This document shows, piece by piece, positions 50,163-60,910 of a stretch of 64,000 nt of DNA (the first letter of the stretch is position 1; every line of letters begins with the position of its first letter). Source of the stretch: Phytophthora colocasiae (Eukaryota > Oomycota > Peronosporomycetes > Peronosporales > Peronosporaceae); the NCBI GenBank assembly GCA_018806915.1, contig JAGKQI010000073.1, positions 186,001 through 250,000 of the forward strand. Direction: 5' to 3'. A model generated the notes under the pieces. The model had not been told where the DNA came from, ran no database searches, and saw only the letters and a list, made by a program, of their open reading frames with translations. The position numbers and the translations under genes were made by a program.

Positions 50163-50640
50163 TTAAGCAAGGTCTCGCTTAGCCTCTTCCTGTAGTAGGC
50201 CTGTTCGATCGCGTCCTTGGTGATCGTTGATCCTGGAGTTGATCACATCCTCTGGCTCTGAGTCTGGAGCCTTCAATTTCGTCCAGGTGCTCTTGATCTT
50301 CTTTTCTTGGTCGATCTTGAGGCACCAGTGGTCTTGAGTGAGCAGATTAGGTTTCAGCTTTGCTGATTCCTTATCGCTCGTGTGCGGATCTCGATTCTCA
50401 TCGAGATCCGCAATAACCCTCGACGGGGCCTTGGGAGGGAATTCGAGGTTTTCTTCGAGATCTGGATTGCGATCCAGGTCTGCCTCGTGCCTGTCAGTAG
50501 AGATCCTCCCAGAACTCTGCTGATCTGTGGATCTTTCCGTTTTAAGCAGTGCCTCCGTCGATCCAACCTTCGTAGGCACTTCTTCCCCTTGTTCTTCTTT
50601 AATCTTGACATCTTCTTGGGACTCACGGTGATATCCGGAA
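50163..50640 (-). CDS. G3 leader ORF upstream of Gag
   Basis: About 160 codons between primer site and Gag, charged and acidic (SQEDVKIKEEQGEEV, ADLDENRDPHTSDKESAKL). The open frame extends into the LTR, so its start is uncertain. It may be the true N-terminus of Gag shifted out of frame, or a separate leader protein. No domain recognised. Confidence 0.45.
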
Positions 50641-50650
50641 GTCACCCAGA

Positions 50651-50669
50651 AGATCGGGCACGCGCACCA
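50651..50669 (-). promoter_or_regulatory. G3 tRNA primer-binding site
   Basis: One base after the LTR end, the - strand reads TGGTGCGCGTGCCCGATCT, with TGG matching a CCA end. A different tRNA from G1/G2; identity not determined. Confidence 0.7.
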
Positions 50670-50670
50670 T

Positions 50671-52184
50671 TGTGGTGGAGCGGATCTGGCCAAAATCTGG
50701 TTGAGGCCGATCGCGATCGCCACTTGCGCCCAGAACACCGACTAACGGAGGGTCCCCCGATGATCCGTGATCTTGTTGCGTGTAGTGTTCACCTTGTGTA
50801 CCCGTCGGTAGGCGGGTTACGCTCTTCCAGGTAACTTCTGAAGATGTCTTGGGACGAGAAGAAGGTCTTGGGTGACGCAGGGGTTTGAGGCGGCGTGGAA
50901 GTTCTTCACTCCACCTCGGGGTACTTGATCCCGGTCGTAGGCGAGTTCTCGAGCCTTGATCCGGGTGCCTGGTTCTTGATCCAGGTCTTCCAATAGTCAA
51001 TGTTCGGGATTCAGTCCCTTCCTTTCGTTGTTTTCCGCTTCCGATGGCGGGGGTCTTGAGGGGCGAGATTCGACGGGATCCTTAGGCTAAACAACCAATT
51101 CCTTCCCGATCCGATGTATGCACTTAAAAGGATAGTTCACTAGATAGGAGCAAAGCTGGCCAATATATTATCCAGACTTAACCGCTATACTAGGTCACGT
51201 ATCCTTACCTTCCTGACGCTTGTAGGGCCAATGTAGTTCCCGGTTCCAGGCGTAGCGAAGACACTTGAGTGGTTCAGGGCAAATTCGAGTCTCTTGGGGT
51301 TGTTGAGATATCGAGAGATCCTCACACTAGCGTAAGGTAAGCCGGCCAAATCGGGGATCCGGTCTTAGCTGTAGCTAGGTGGGCGAAGTGACTTGCTGGA
51401 ACACTAAGGGGAGGCCAATATGCTATCCTCTTCCCTTGTCCTGGGTCCTGAAGAAATCCACTTGCGCACTAGAAGGTAAATTCGAGTCTGTTTATGGTTA
51501 TTCCTATGCCTACTAATCCCATCCTGATTTACTATCCTACGATCACATGACACTGGCTACATAGCTGATCCCTAGCTTGGTTCCCCTAACCCTGATCTTG
51601 AGCCGATTCCGTACTTAACCGAAGCTTGATCTCGTACTTAACCGAAGCTTGATCTCGTACTTAATCGGGACTTGATCACTGCCTGATCCCGCTTGGTGAT
51701 CCTTCATAGAATCCGGATCAGGCCACAAGAAGAGTCTGCGCCGCGCCTGGGGTTGACCTTGATCCGGAGCTGATCTCGTACTTATACGGGAGAGGATCAT
51801 TGCGCGATCTTGCGTGATCTCGCTTCGTCGCCGCCCGGGGAAGTTGGATCGTGCTGTTAGAGGCTTCGGGGCGCCAGGGTAAGCTGATCATGCTCGCTTG
51901 GGGACCCGTCATCGTTGATCGCGCGAGAACATCCTTGATTTCCCCATTCTTCCTCCGGCAGGATTCGGATCACCCACGGCAGGATTCGGATCACCCACGA
52001 ACACCGCTCCACCTGCTTCTTCGCCGGTGTCTCCATTGCCTGTTCCCGGCGGGACCCATCGTACCTTCGTGTAATTCGACCCAGATCTGGCGATCACCGG
52101 TCCCCCCTGTCGCTCGTTCCGACTCTATTCGGGTTCGTGGCTGACATCGCCTCTCCGGGAAAAATTTTCGTCCGCTTCACCACA
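50671..52184 (-). repeat. G3 5' LTR
   Basis: Pairs with 37832-39453. Ends at the CGTC duplication. Contains two adjacent copies of GGCAGGATTCGGATCACCCAC, shown in 20 bases as GGCAGGATTCGGATCACCCA. Confidence 0.93.
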
Positions 52185-52188
52185 CGTC

Positions 52189-53508
52189 GAGCCGCAACGG
52201 CTGTGTCGAGTTCGACAAGCCAACGAAGGAGGGTCTCGTCCTCCTTCCCCGTGTAGGTACTCACGTGGAGTTTTCAACGACTCCACGCGTGGCTTAGGGG
52301 AAGCCATCGAGGCAGCAACATCTCATTGCTCCTTAACAATGTACCCCAGCGTGTGGCATTCGCATGCCAGTCTCGCTCACGACTTGGATCAGATCGAAAG
52401 CTGAGTGAAAAGCGGCTCCGAGGGGCCTCAGTCCCTGACTGCTCGCCTGCAGCTTCAGCTCACTGAGCTGCGGGGTCAGGTGACGATGCTGCTGCAGATG
52501 ACGCAGCCCGCACGCGCGTCGTCGGCGTCAGCGCCTCCGCGCTCGCCCCGCGAAGATCCCAATATGGCTTGAGTAAGCCGGCGTAGAACACGGGATGTGT
52601 TTGCATCCGCTTCGGCAAGTCCAGCGTGTATGCCAGGCCCTTCTTGGCCACGACCGTGAACGGTCTGATAAAGCGCGGGCGCAACTTCGTCTTAAAGACG
52701 GCCGACACTGCATGTGTAGGTAGGTTCTTAGCGTTTAATAAAACTTGGTCACCGACCTTGAATTCCCACACATTGCCTCTGCCTTTTGCATCAGCCTGTT
52801 CCTTTTGAACATCTTGTCGCGTCACGCACTCGTCGTAAGACGCTCAATCTCATCGAGAGGAAGTCATCGACTTACTTACGAACAGCAAGAGGGCTGACAT
52901 CAGCAAGCTCGGAGTCGAGCGACGGCACAGCCTCTCCCCCACCAAGCCCGAGGCTACCGCGTGGCGGAGCCGTAGGTCTTCTCGCGACCGAGGTGGCCGC
53001 TCGTGGGCGCGTGTCGTGGGCCTCATAGAGGATACGATACTTCAGGTCCTCATCGTGAGGAACCACCACGCGTGGTCGGTTATCCTGACCCGTGCTGTAG
53101 TACGGCAGACCGCCTTCCAGGCTATAGCACTGGAGTTTCGCCTTTAGCCGTCGTGACAGAGTCACCTTTAAGTCCTTAAACTCATCTCTCCCTAGAGCTT
53201 GAAGCAGCGCGACACTGAGCATGCTGCTCAACCCATGTGAGGCGTGTCGGCCTCTTCGAAGTCAAGTCTTCGAAGACTTCCCTGTCGAACAAAGTTGCTC
53301 GATGCAAGTTGCTCGATGCGCCCGAGTCCACTAGGGCACGAAGAGAGTTAACTCTCTTCGACATCACGTCCAGGATGACAAGGTTTGGCTTGTCATCTTG
53401 CAGCTTACAGCGAGAAACCTTCTCGCTGGGGGCAGCAGTCCTCGTCGTCGCGTGTCCAAGCTCGACACGCGAGACTGCATCAGCAGTAGGACGCCCCGCG
53501 CCTACTGG
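52189..53508 (-). pseudogene. Array unit 3: Gag start, integrase pieces and protease
   Basis: 52189-52370 completes the gag interrupted by G3. 52825-52460 is the G1 integrase C-terminal domain (KVGDQVLLNAKNLP). 53231-52872 joins pre-integrase (LQALGRDEFKDLKV) directly to a segment before the C-terminal domain (RPTAPPRGSLGLGGGEAV), so the core is deleted. 53367-53182 is protease start with LVDSGAS. Unit 4 shares the same deletion. Confidence 0.82.
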
Positions 53509-53512
53509 TCCT

Positions 53513-54289
53513 TGTGGTGAAGTGGATTCAAATCAAGCCGGATATGACGCAGAACGACTACGATGATGGGTGACGTGCGACATGGTGCTACGATAAGGAC
53601 AGATCCCTAAAACTGGGTACCTACTCTAGGGCGGATCCTAAGTTATCCAGATACCGGATCCTCAAGGTCCAAGGCCCTCGGATCCAGACTCGGATCCTCA
53701 TAATCCAAGACATCAATGAAGTAAAGTAGTTGCAGGAGAGCCAGCATGATCCAAGATAGAGATTGGCGATAAGAAAGATAGGGTACAGGATGAGAAACTG
53801 GATAACCATCAATCAGAGAGTCGAATTTACCTTCTAGTCCGCAAGTGGTTTTCTTCAGGGCCCAAGACAAGGGAAGTGGAGAGTGCGCAAGTGGTTTCTT
53901 CAGGGCCCAAGACAAGGGAAGAGGATAGTGTATTGGCCTCCACAGCTAAGACCGGATCCCCGATTTGGCCGGCTTACCTTACGCTAGTGAAGACCCCGGA
54001 TCCAACGGTGTTGATTGCTTAACCGTAGGATTCCTCGACCTCTCAACTACCCCAAGACCAACCGCTACAGGAGGCGGCAAGCAAGACAGTAAAGGAAAAG
54101 GAGCCCCACACCCACCAAGGCAACCCCGGATCCAAGGATCCACACGATCTTCGAGTCTAAGACCAAGATCCCCCAACAAGGACCTGTGTGCAGGAATACC
54201 CACGCAAGTCCAACCTCCCAAGTCCCCGCCAAGGACGTTCAAGCCCTCACGCCTGTGTACACTCTCCCGTTCCTGAGAGAGCCACAGAC
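53513..54289 (+). repeat. Solo G4 LTR in unit 3, left part
   Basis: Interrupted by Copia C2 at 54289 and continued at 58870-58993 after the CAGAC duplication. Together 901 bases, preceded and followed by TCCT. Confidence 0.88.
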
Positions 54290-54571
54290 TGTTGCAGGTG
54301 ATCCAATACGATCCCGCAATGATTACGGTAAGATGTTTACGCCACCGATGATTAGACGAGTAGGATGATTGGACGAGTGCAGAATGTTGGTGATTGGATG
54401 CACCAAATGATTGGATGCAGACCAGGTAGAGAAAACAGTGTAAGCTCATATCAATCAATCACTTCTGAATTTCCATTCTACCCCTCAAGTGACTTCCCTC
54501 GCCTCGGCCTCCTCGCCCCAAGCTTCGGCAGTCCTCCCCTCGCAAGACAACCTCTACCACGACCTTCTTCA
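54290..54571 (+). repeat. C2 5' LTR
   Basis: Begins TGTTGCAGGTGATCC and ends CGACCTTCTTCA. Same length and, by eye, same sequence as 58583-58864 and as the C3 LTR at 61683. Confidence 0.93.
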
Positions 54572-54583
54572 GGTTATGAGCCC
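54572..54583 (+). promoter_or_regulatory. C2 primer site of half-tRNA type
   Basis: GGTTATGAGCCC starts right at the LTR end. It is complementary to the anticodon stem-loop of initiator methionine tRNA (which contains CAT flanked by GGGCT and AACC in many eukaryotes), not to a tRNA 3' end. Ty5 and Drosophila copia prime from such a cleaved tRNA half. Confidence 0.75.
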
Positions 54584-55230
54584 AAGTACCATGTCATCTG
54601 TCCAAGATACCAAGATCTCCATCGACAAGTTCAACGGCGAGAACTACGCCACGTGGAACCGTTACATGCGTGGCGTGTTCCTGACCAAGTCGGTGTGGAA
54701 TGTGGTAAACCGCGAGACGACGCCTACGTTCACGGACTCCAGGGCCAGGACGAAGTATGTCCAAGTCGAGCAACGTCGCCTTCGGTCTGATGCTCCTCCA
54801 CATAGAGCGCGGACTACCATCATGTGGTCGACGACTACGAGGAAGCCTGGCTCTTTACGGTGGATCACGCAGAAGGCTGGACGCATCTATCTCAAGCGTC
54901 AGCTCTTCCAGCATGGAAATGGCAGAAGGCGGAAACATCCTTCACCATTGCAACGAAGTCCTCAACATCAGCGCGAAGCTTAGCAGTATCGGCGCCAAGA
55001 TGGAGGACGAGGATGTGGCGATCTGCTTGCTGCGCAGTCTGCCCAAGAGCTACGAGAACGTCGTACTCAACATGGAGATGAGCAATGCCAGAGCTGCGGA
55101 CGCAAGATGTAGTGAAGGTGCTCACGAATGAGCATATCAAGCGACAAGGCGAGAAGACTGCGGCGGTGAAAATCGAGGAAGCAGCGAAGGCCTTCAACGC
55201 CGAGCGTCAAACTCGCCGGTGTGACTACTG
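54578..55230 (+). pseudogene. C2 Gag
   Basis: N-terminal [19 protein letters not shown] and [13 protein letters not shown] (DUF4219/UBN2-like Gag), then breaks into other frames from about 54750 with [11 protein letters not shown], later [19 protein letters not shown]. The zinc knuckle CDYCGKLGH of C3 is garbled here (RRCDYCRKIGARY). The first ATG overlaps the primer site. Confidence 0.8.
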
Positions 55231-55555
55231 CCGGAAAATTGGGGCACGCTATCGACAAGTGCTGGACCAAGCAGAAAGAAGAAAATCGAGGAGCACGACG
55301 CGGCCGAGGTGGTCGCGGTGCCAGCAACGTTGAGTGGTGCGACGACGATGACGACTACATCGCGTTTGCAGTCTCCATGTCGACAGCGTGTGGACTGTCG
55401 GCGGGCAAGAAGTTTCAAGGCTCATGGGCGATCGACCGTGGTGCAACCCACCACATTTGCAACGACAAGTCCAAGTTCATCGACATCAACTTGCGCGACG
55501 AAGGCGAACTCACGGTTGCCAACGGTCAAACTGGCCAAGATTTTGGGAGTTGGTA
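55221..55555 (+). pseudogene. C2 protease
   Basis: Has [20 protein letters not shown] where C3 has [13 protein letters not shown], so the catalytic Asp-Ser-Gly has become Asp-Arg-Gly. One extra base near 55532 relative to C3 then shifts the frame. Inactive on both counts. Confidence 0.82.
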
Positions 55556-57008
55556 CCGTTGTGCAACAAGTGATTCTGCCCAACCGGAGTGTGCGCGACG
55601 TCCGAATCGAAGATGCTCTCTACGTGCCGAGTATGAACAAGAACCTGCTATCTGTGCCTCAGATCAACCGAAGTGGAGACTTCAAGGTGGTGTTTGACGG
55701 CTCCGAGATGCACATTGCGCGCAAGTCGTCGAAGAAGATCGTTGCTTCCGCAGACCTGATCGACGGACTCTACTACTGGCTACGAGTACCAAAGGGTTCT
55801 GCCAATTCGACGACTACGGTCTCGATCAACAGTGTCGATCTTCATGCGCGGATGGGTCATGCTCCGAACGACGTGCTACGGAAGATGGTTTCGAGCGGCA
55901 TGGTGACGGGCGCAAAAATGCCGACCTCGTCAAAGAACTCAAGCGGATGCCGCGGGTGTCAGCAAGGGAAGATGGTCCAAAAACCCTTTCCGAGTAACCC
56001 GGACAAGCCCAAGTACAAGCCATTCGAGTTCCTGCACTTCGACCTTTGTGGCCCCATGGAGAAGAGTCGCTTGGTGGCAGCAAGTATCTACTGCTGATCA
56101 CTGACGAAGCCAGCGGCTGCATGACGGGATTCTGTTTGCGCGCCAAGTCGGAGAGTGAAGACTGTCTGCGCAAGTTCATCGCTAAAGTGGAGCGCCAATT
56201 CGATGCCAGGGTCAAGTTCGTGCGTCATGACGGTGCCAAGGAGTTCGCGACCAACTCGCTCAAGGCCTTTTACGACAATCATGGCATTGAAGTCCAGCCG
56301 ACGGTTCGATATGCGCATCAGACGAATGCTACTGCGGAACGCGCCAACCGGACGATTGTGACTATCGGGCGCAGCATGCTTCACTTCGCACGTTTGGACA
56401 AGACGTTCTGGGCGGAAGCGGCGATGACGGCAATTTACATCAAGAATCGACTGCCGTCACCCAAGGTCCCAGGGAAGACGCCGTTTGAGATTGTGTACAA
56501 GAGGAAGCCCAACGTGAAGCACATGCGCGTTTTTGGGTGCAAGGCCTACGTCCTGACGCCGAAGGAGAAGCGACTCAAGTGGGACCCCAAGGCTCGTGAA
56601 GGAATTTTCATGGGCTATGAAGAGCGTTCGAAGGCGTATCGCGTTTATGACATCGAGGCGGGCCAGGTAGTGATTTCTCGCGATGTCACTTTCGACGAAT
56701 CGACCTTCGACGACGCCAATGTTGTTGTGGATGATGATGAAGATGTCGAAGATGCTGCGGATATCCTTGAAGACCTCGAGATTTCGAACGACCATGGAAC
56801 GCGTGAATTCAAGCGGGCGAAACGCAAGGCTCGTTCTAATGCTGAGGATCGTGAACATGTTCGTCGACCGCGTCGCGGCGCTGGATTAGAAGAAGCAAGC
56901 GCTCGGACTCCTGACCATCAAGAAGCCAAATCTGAAGACAATGATGATGATGACTCGACTCAGCCGATGTACTGGCGTGCGAGGTGCCAATGCAGTGGAG
57001 ACGAGTGA
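55550..57008 (+). CDS. C2 integrase
   Basis: Two frames. To 56097: the GAG-pre-integrase zinc motif (HARMGHAPNDVL, CRGCQQGK) and FLHFDLCGPM with the first Asp. From 56046 to 57008: KFVRHDGAKEF (Asp), NATAERANRTIV (Glu) and the Copia-specific GCKAYVLTPKEKRLKWDPKA. An Asp-rich tail follows. One base near 56064 is missing relative to C3. Confidence 0.87.
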
Positions 57009-57723
57009 CAGCGCCGAGCCGAAGACGTTCCAAGATGCTGTGAGCGGCGAAGACCAAGTCCACTGGCGGAAGGCGATCCGAGCAGAACTCAAGTCGATGC
57101 GACTTCGTGGAGTGTTTCGTGGCGCCAAATTACCGAACAACCAACGCGCGGTCGGAACCAAGTGGGTGTTCAAGATCAAGCGTAAAGCCGACGGGTCCAT
57201 CGAGAAGTACAAGGCTCGACTCGTCGCGAAAGGATTTGTGCAGAAGTATGGCATCGACTACACCGAGACGTTTTCGCCGGTGGTCAGAGTACGTCACGCT
57301 GCGAATGATCATCGCTGTGGCCAAGTTCTTCAATTGGCCCCCTCGACCAACTTGATGTTGTCACGGCGTTCCTGTACGGCTTGATGAAGGAGAAGGTGTT
57401 CTGCAGTGTTCCAGAAGGCGTGGAACTTGATGACGGCTACGACTGCGTGGAACTGCTCAAGGCGATCTACGGTCTCAAGCAAGCTTCTCGAGTGTGGAAT
57501 GAGACTTTTTGACGAGTATGTGCGCTCCATCGGATTTCGCGTTTCGAGCTACGATCCGTGCCTCTACATCAAGATTGTCGATGGTGACTGCGTTCTGATG
57601 CTGGTGTACGTCGACGATGTTTTGGTGACCGGAAGCTCTTCGACGATCATTGCTGAAGTCAAGAAACAGCTCAAGGCACGATTCAGAGATGACCGACAGC
57701 GGCAAATGTTCCCTTCATTCTGA
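57009..57723 (+). pseudogene. C2 reverse transcriptase
   Basis: Copia RT in at least three frames: WRKAIRAELKSM, KWVFKIKRKADGSIEKYK and DYTETFSPVV to 57290; a shifted middle; then YVDDVLVTGSS near 57605 holding the catalytic Asp pair. TGA at about 57721 ends the frame before PGIEVVDNADGS. Confidence 0.83.
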
Positions 57724-57735
57724 CCAGGGATTGAG

Positions 57736-58575
57736 GTGGTCGACAATGCGGATGGCAGTGTCACATTGAGTCAAGCTCGCTACATCAACGACATCCTGGA
57801 GCGCTTTGGCATGCCAGAACTGCAAACCTGCTGCCAGTCAGTCGACCTCAGCATGAAGCTCGTTGCCAGTGACGTCTCGACCAAGTTGGATGCGCCGTTC
57901 CGCGAAGCTGTCGGTGCTCTCATGCACTTGATGACGTCGACTCGCCCGGACATTGCTTTTGCAGTTGGTTACGTTTCGCGCTTCATGGAGAATCCTCAAG
58001 TCGAGCACTGGATTGCAGTCAAGCGCATCTTCCGTTACCTTCAGGGCACCAAGTCGCATGGACTCCGTTTTCGCCGACCAAGGGAATCGACTTTCGTGGC
58101 TATTCGGATGCAGACTGGGCTGGTGACCACAGTGACCGCAAGTCGACTTCAGGCTACCTGTTTCAAGTTCTTGGCGGACCTGTGTCGTGGGGATCCAAGA
58201 AGCAATCGAGTGTGTCTCTTTCCACGAGTGAAGCCGAGTACATTGCGCTCAGTCTGGCAATCCAAGAAGGCGAAGTGGGTGCACAAGCTTCTGTGTGAGA
58301 TCCTTGACGCTGCAGGCGAAGACATCCCGGATCTGAAGATTTTCGAAGACAATCAGTCGTGCATCAAGATGACGAAGAACCCTGTGAACCATGGCCGCGC
58401 GAAGCACATCGACATCAAGTACCACCACATCCGTGATGAAGTCAAGCGCGGTGAAGTGATCGTCGAGTACTGCGAGACCACGACCATGCTGGCCGACATC
58501 TTGACCAAGGGACTCGGCGGACCTCGTCACAAGGACTTAACGACGGCTCTTGGCGTTCAAGCGTGTTCGCATTGA
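57736..58575 (+). CDS. C2 RT thumb and RNase H
   Basis: 279 codons: SVTLSQARYINDILERFGM, STRPDIAFAVGYVSRFMENP, then Copia RNase H in a locally shifted frame (58080-58260), ending with FEDNQSCIKMTKNPVNHGRA and KHIDIKYHHIRDEVKRGEVI, and stopping at TGA 58573-58575, just before the polypurine tract GAGAGGGGC (58574-58582). Confidence 0.84.
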   Translation: MVDNADGSVTLSQARYINDILERFGMPELQTCCQSVDLSMKLVASDVSTKLDAPFREAVGALMHLMTSTRPDIAFAVGYVSRFMENPQVEHWIAVKRIFRYLQGTKSHGLRFRRPRESTFVAIRMQTGLVTTVTASRLQATCFKFLADLCRGDPRSNRVCLFPRVKPSTLRSVWQSKKAKWVHKLLCEILDAAGEDIPDLKIFEDNQSCIKMTKNPVNHGRAKHIDIKYHHIRDEVKRGEVIVEYCETTTMLADILTKGLGGPRHKDLTTALGVQACSH

Positions 58576-58582
58576 GAGGGGC

Positions 58583-58864
58583 TGTTGCAGGTGATCCAAT
58601 ACGATCCCGCAATGATTACGGTAAGATGTTTACGCCACCGATGATTAGACGAGTAGGATGATTGGACGAGTGCAGAATGTTGGTGATTGGATGCACCAAA
58701 TGATTGGATGCAGACCAGGTAGAGAAAACAGTGTAAGCTCATATCAATCAATCACTTCTGAATTTCCATTCTACCCCTCAAGTGACTTCCCTCGCCTCGG
58801 CCTCCTCGCCCCAAGCTTCGGCAGTCCTCCCCTCGCAAGACAACCTCTACCACGACCTTCTTCA
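58583..58864 (+). repeat. C2 3' LTR
   Basis: 282 bases, no difference from the 5' LTR seen by eye. Confidence 0.93.
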
Positions 58865-58869
58865 CAGAC

Positions 58870-58993
58870 GGGTACACAAGGTGAGCCTCAGCAACCCCCA
58901 CGGTTATTGGAGTACCCCCTTCGTTAGTCAGTGTCTGGGCACCGTGTGTGAGCGTTGGATCCCTGCTCATTCCAGCGGATCCACTACACCACA
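58870..58993 (+). repeat. Solo G4 LTR in unit 3, right part
   Basis: Continues the LTR after C2 and ends CTACACCACA, followed by TCCT (58994-58997). Confidence 0.85.
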
Positions 58994-58997
58994 TCCT

Positions 58998-60906
58998 TGG
59001 CGTTTTTTTAACGCCCGCCTGCTATGCACTCGCGTGCATAGTGACCGATGTTACTACACTTGTAACATTGAACCTTACCGTTCCTACGCTGCTGTTGACC
59101 AGCAGTCGTAGCACTCGAGAGGTCCATAGGTTCCGGACCTCCCGTCTTCGCAACAGGACGCGCCAGCTTCGGCGCGTTCGCATGGAGAATAGCTTGACGC
59201 CGGCTAAACTCTTTTTGCATTACAAGGCTGATCGCCTCTTCGAGGGTATTTCGGATAATCTCGAAAGAGATACGTCTTGACGGGACCATCTCTTGGTCCC
59301 TTCATGAACGACTGACGACCTTGGTCGCCTCGTCGATTGGGTTCGCCACTATGTTCGATGCAAGTATCGAGGCACGCTGGAGCAAAGTGTGAACGCCCTG
59401 CTGCAGGATCGAGGCGGAGGTTTCTCGATCTGAACTCGTTCTTCAGGGGCTTAAACGCAAGATTGAGTTCCTCCTTGAACACATCGTACGTGCTGAAGCA
59501 CGTAGCATCGAGAAGTCGGCGCCCATAGGCTAACTCCTCGCACGTCCGCCAAGACATGACATGGCGAACGCGACCTTCGACATCGGGTCGACGATACGTC
59601 GAGCCGCAACGGCTGTGTCGAGTTCGACAAGCCACCGAAGAGGTCTCGTCCTCCTTCCCCGTAGTACTCACGTGGAGTTTTCAACGACTCCACGCGTGGC
59701 TTAGGGAAGCCATCGAGGCAGCAACATCTCATTGCTCCTTAACAATGTACCCCAGCGTGTGGCATTCGCATGCCAGTCTCGCTCACGACTTGGATCAGAT
59801 CGAAAGCTGAGTGGCTTCGCTCGAGGGCCTCAGTCCCTGACTGCTCGCCTGCAGCTTCAGCTCACTGAGCTGCGGGGTCAGGTGACGATGCTGCTGCAGA
59901 TGACGCAGCCCGCACGCGCGTCGTCGGCGTCAGCGCCTCCGCGCTGCCGCCGCCCAATAGTCCCAATATGGCTTGAGTAAGCCGGCGTAGAACACGGGAT
60001 GTGTTTGCATCCGCTTCGGCAAGTCCAGCGTGTATGCCAGGCCCTTCTTGGCCACGACCGTGAACAGTCTGATAAAGCGCAGGCGCAACTTCGTCTTAAG
60101 ACGGCCGACACTGCATGTGTAGGTAGGTTCTTAGCGTTTAATAAAACTTGGTCACCGACCTTGAATTCCCACACATTGCCTCTGCCTTTTGCATCAGCCT
60201 GTTCCTTTTGAACATCTTGTCGCGTCACGCACTCGTCGTAAGACGCTCAATCTCATCGAGAGGAAGTCATCGACTTGTTTACGCACAGCAAGAGGGCTGA
60301 CATCAGCAAGCTCGGAGTCAAGCGACGGCACAGCCTCTCCCCCACCAAGCCCGAGGCTACCGCGTGGCGGAGCCGTAGGTCTTCTCGCGACCGAGGTGGC
60401 CGCTCGTGGGCGCGTGTCGTGGGCCTCATAGAGGATACGATACTTCAGGTCCTCATCGTGAGGAACCACCACGCGTGGTCGGTTATCCTGACCCGTGCTG
60501 TAGTACGGCAGACCGCCTTCCAGGCTATAGCACTGGAGTTTCGCCTTTAGCCGTCGTGACAGAGTCACCTTTAAGTCCTTAAACTCATCGCTCCCTAGAG
60601 CTTGAAGCAGCGCGACACTGAGCATGCTGCTCAACCCATGTGAGGCGTGTCGGCCTCTTCGAAGTCAAGTCTTCGAAGACTTCCCTGTCGAACAAAGTTG
60701 CTCGATGCAAGTTGCTCGATGCGCCCGAGTCCACTAGGGCACGAAGAGTTAACTCTCTTCGACATCACGTCCAGGATGACAAGGTTTGGCTTGTCATCTT
60801 GCAGCTACAGCGAAACCTTCTCGCTGGGGGCAGCAGTCCTCGTCGTCGCGTGTCCAAGCTCGACACGCGAGACTGCATCAGCAGTAGGACGCCCCGCGCC
60901 TACTGG
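58998..60906 (-). pseudogene. Array unit 4: Gag, integrase pieces and protease
   Basis: Gag 59289-59008 keeps the knuckle CYKCSNIGHYAREC; 59671-59204 carries capsid in shifted frames. Integrase C-terminal domain 60228-59878 is disrupted after LPTHAVSAV. 60634-60194 shows the same core deletion as unit 3. Protease start near 60640-60770 is shifted. Many isolated indels relative to units 2 and 3. Confidence 0.8.
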
Positions 60907-60910
60907 TCCT

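Larger units (their letters stand above)
37832..52184 (-). mobile_element. G3: Chronos-like Ty3/Gypsy with dual RNase H and chromodomain
   Basis: 14.35 kb with LTRs of 1622 (37832-39453) and 1514 bp (50671-52184), termini TGTGGTG/CACCACA, and a 4-bp duplication CGTC (37828-37831, 52185-52188). Removing it rejoins the array gag. On the - strand: leader ORF, Gag, protease, RT, native RNase H, a second RNase H, integrase and chromodomain. On the + strand between pol and the 3' LTR lies a long antisense ORF. All coding parts have small frame breaks. Confidence 0.92.
54290..58864 (+). mobile_element. C2: complete Ty1/Copia element
   Basis: 4575 bases with 282-bp LTRs that look identical by eye, TG...CA ends and a 5-bp duplication CAGAC (54285-54289, 58865-58869). 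Order Gag, protease, integrase, RT, RNase H as in Copia. Several single-base indels break the polyprotein. Confidence 0.93.
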
